Shown piece after piece: positions 20,194 to 22,115 of a DNA stretch of 22,115 nt. The stretch lies in the NCBI GenBank assembly GCA_000934455.1, contig KN890791.1:18587-40701 (forward strand), written 5' to 3'. Under the pieces are notes generated by a model. It was given only the letters and a program-made list of their open reading frames with translations, was not told the origin of the DNA and ran no database searches. Source of the DNA: Apostichopus parvimensis. Lineage: Eukaryota > Echinodermata > Holothuroidea > Aspidochirotida > Stichopodidae. Made by a program: the position numbers and the translations under genes. How positions within the stretch are numbered: the stretch's first letter is position 1; every line of letters starts with the position of its first letter.

Positions 20194-20660
20194 GTAATAT
20201 AATACTTAAAAACTACAGTGTACATAAATTGTAGTTACTTCATTGTTTTTAATTTGGTTTAAATTTCTTTGAGTCTGTCATTGTACCTCAAATTTGTGTT
20301 TTGTTTGGATCATCTAATTAATCAACGAATCAGTATACCAATCAATAAATCGAATGAACAAACCGAATTAATCTTCCTTCTTCATCATTACTGTAGGGGT
20401 TGAAGGTTGCTTTAAGTTTTCCGAAAGCGTGACAAAGAAGAAAAGTCGGTTGGCATTACAATATTCTATGTCAAGTGGTGGTATTCTATTTTTCACAAAA
20501 GTGGTACAGTATCCAGTTCCTTCCTTTGCATTTGTTTTGTCTTGCAGTTGAATCAACAAATTTTTCTATTACAAATCCAATTTATATTCCATTCCCCATT
20601 TTTCAATAGCTCATAATTTAAAATAACAACCTCCAACATGCAAGAGCACTCATATGCTGG

Positions 20661-21100
20661 CGAGGGCTGACTGGCCCACCGGGAAATTTCCCAGGGTTTC
20701 CACCTATGCTGTTTCCATGATACTCATACACAGTTGAGAAGTCAGTGCACAGCGTTCAAGGTTAGTTCAAAATGAAATAGTGAATACTGATGTAGAGGTC
20801 CATTGCAATAACACCTATGTCTAGCATCAGAAACAAATATTTGCCAATGTAGGGGCCCTTTCAATCATGTTTGAATAAAGCTAATGTTTATATTCCTCTT
20901 TTCAAATGCATGTGATTTTGGTATAGGCTACTTATACTTCTCATTAGTGTCATATGCTGTACTCAGCATATTCCTGTTAATTACTTTATTGTTCCACATT
21001 TTCTCTATATGGAAGGCTCTTTGCGAGGTGCATGTTGATATATTGGGGGCCCAACATGATGAAAATTCCTCGTGTCAGGTTTCATTCCAGTCAGCCCCTG
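20661..21100. mobile_element. Non-autonomous hAT-type element
   Basis: The ends are inverted: CGAGGGCTGACTGG on the left and, read inward on the minus strand, CAGGGGCTGACTGG on the right (12/14 match). CAGGG ends are typical of hAT transposons. The flanks TATGCTGG (20653-20660) and TATGCTGA (21101-21108) match at 7 of 8 bases, as expected for the 8-bp hAT target-site duplication. No transposase is encoded in the 440 bp. Confidence 0.75.
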
Positions 21101-21108
21101 TATGCTGA

Positions 21109-22115
21109 GAACCAGTATAATTGCTGTCTTGACAGTGCCTCGTCAGTGGAAGGAACCCTTGTGCTTTAATTGTTGACTATGTTAAATTTAATGACATTTC
21201 CCAACATATTGTTGTATATCAGTTTTATATAGTGGCCTAAGAGTCAAAAGGATTGCCAATTAGGAAAGTAGTGTCTAAATTTGATACATTGGCCATCAGT
21301 AGTTCAAGTTTGAAGAAGTTATTTTCTTCTCTTTTTCCAGTGATTATTGCAACTGTAGTGCTTGAGTTATTTTTGTCCAGTGATTGTCCCCTTTAAGCTG
21401 ATCTTTAGGATGAAGTGACCAGTTTTTCCCCAGGAAATCCAAGGCAGTGCTATACATGTTGACCCCCACCTCATCAACCACATAGTTAGTATAGATGGCA
21501 TTGTAATTTTGCGGGGGGGGGGGGGGATTTTAGGGCCTCTGTTTGGTATAGGTTCAACGTTGGTCAAAATCCTACATTTGCTAATATTTAGCAGAGCCAG
21601 AGAGTTTTTTTGCACAGAAGCTGATCCATGTAGGTAATATTTAACAAACAGAAAACAAAAACAACAAACAGATGGCAAGCAAAAGTGGGGAAATCGTATG
21701 AAAACTTTATTCAAATATACCTAAGTACCAAATAAAAGTACTTTAGTCCATTACTAGGTACAAGTCATGTTCTTTCTTAAAAGGCACTTTAAGTTACCTT
21801 ACAAAAATATCCTTCAATGTTTGAACTTTGTTTAAAATCGACTTATCCCAATATAACATTCTTGTATGGTTTTATCGAATGGGCTAGGAGTTGAAAATCA
21901 CAGCAATTATTGCTGGCCAAAAAGGTCGATAGTGGCTACAATTGATTCAAGTCAAACTAGCCCGTCTCTGCTATCTCAGAGTTGGTGCCTTACCTATTAT
22001 AAGTACTATTTTAGGGGGTAAATCCATTATAATAGAGAAAGACATTGTTCTTTAAAGGCACTTAAATTATTTAATGGCATTGTCATAAAAATAAAATAAA
22101 AAAATAAAATAAATG
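21109..22115. other. Non-coding end of window
   Basis: No supported exon is seen. Contents are a G run at 21511-21527 and a weak repeat pair (about 21726-21800 and 21995-22070) sharing AAGTACT, a TCCATTA segment, a TTCTTT then AAAGGCACTT block, and A-rich DNA at the very end. The motif CCCTTTAAG near 21388 recurs elsewhere in the window (about 10670 and 12363). Confidence 0.5.

Noticed and set aside
1-22115. CRISPR arrays, operons or a bacterial-type system
   Set aside because: The window is intron-containing metazoan DNA; the tandem repeats lack unique spacers of constant length, and no prokaryotic gene order is present.

Overview
The window is eukaryotic and animal. Its one certain gene is a 13-exon, minus-strand gene with GT-AG introns. 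It encodes a nuclear actin-related protein of the ACTL6A/BAF53 (Drosophila BAP55) type. The DNA is AT-rich, with introns of about 0.35-1.4 kb, homopolymer tracts, microsatellites and short non-autonomous DNA transposons. The predicted protein is full length (433 residues against 429 in human ACTL6A) and close to the vertebrate protein. A marine invertebrate, perhaps an echinoderm or another invertebrate deuterostome, is my best guess for the host, but the sequence does not settle this.

Layout. At 1-111 there is probably the last exon of a plus-strand gene that begins outside the window, followed by a poly(A) signal. From 112 to about 4200 I see no convincing gene, only direct repeats, G-rich tracts and low-complexity DNA. 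ACTL6A coding sequence runs from the start codon at 16494 down to the stop at 4993. Its 3' UTR probably extends to about 4200 and overlaps a coding-looking stretch (4664-4804) whose status is open. The introns carry a roughly 600-bp minisatellite (intron 12), GGAT, TTA and AT microsatellites, small hairpins and an element with inverted ends (intron 1).

Upstream of ACTL6A, 16495-18155 is intergenic DNA with two diverged copies of a repeat, each centred on a palindromic CRE-like site. Near 18383-18430 a cluster of three CCAAT boxes suggests the promoter of a divergent plus-strand gene. A plausible first coding exon (ATG at 18866) and a possible second one (19837-19882) follow, but the product is not recognisable. 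A short transposon-like element starts 12 bp after the possible second exon. At 20661-21100 lies a clear non-autonomous hAT-type element with near-matching 14-bp ends and a 7/8 target-site duplication. The rest of the window holds low-complexity DNA and weak repeats.

Overall this is an ordinary metazoan locus: one conserved chromatin-remodelling gene, edges of two uncharacterised plus-strand genes, and small repeats. I found no evidence for a new multi-gene system. The items most worth checking are the phase-compatible coding-like stretch downstream of ACTL6A, the divergent promoter and first exon, and the duplicated splice-acceptor segment at 19262/19776.
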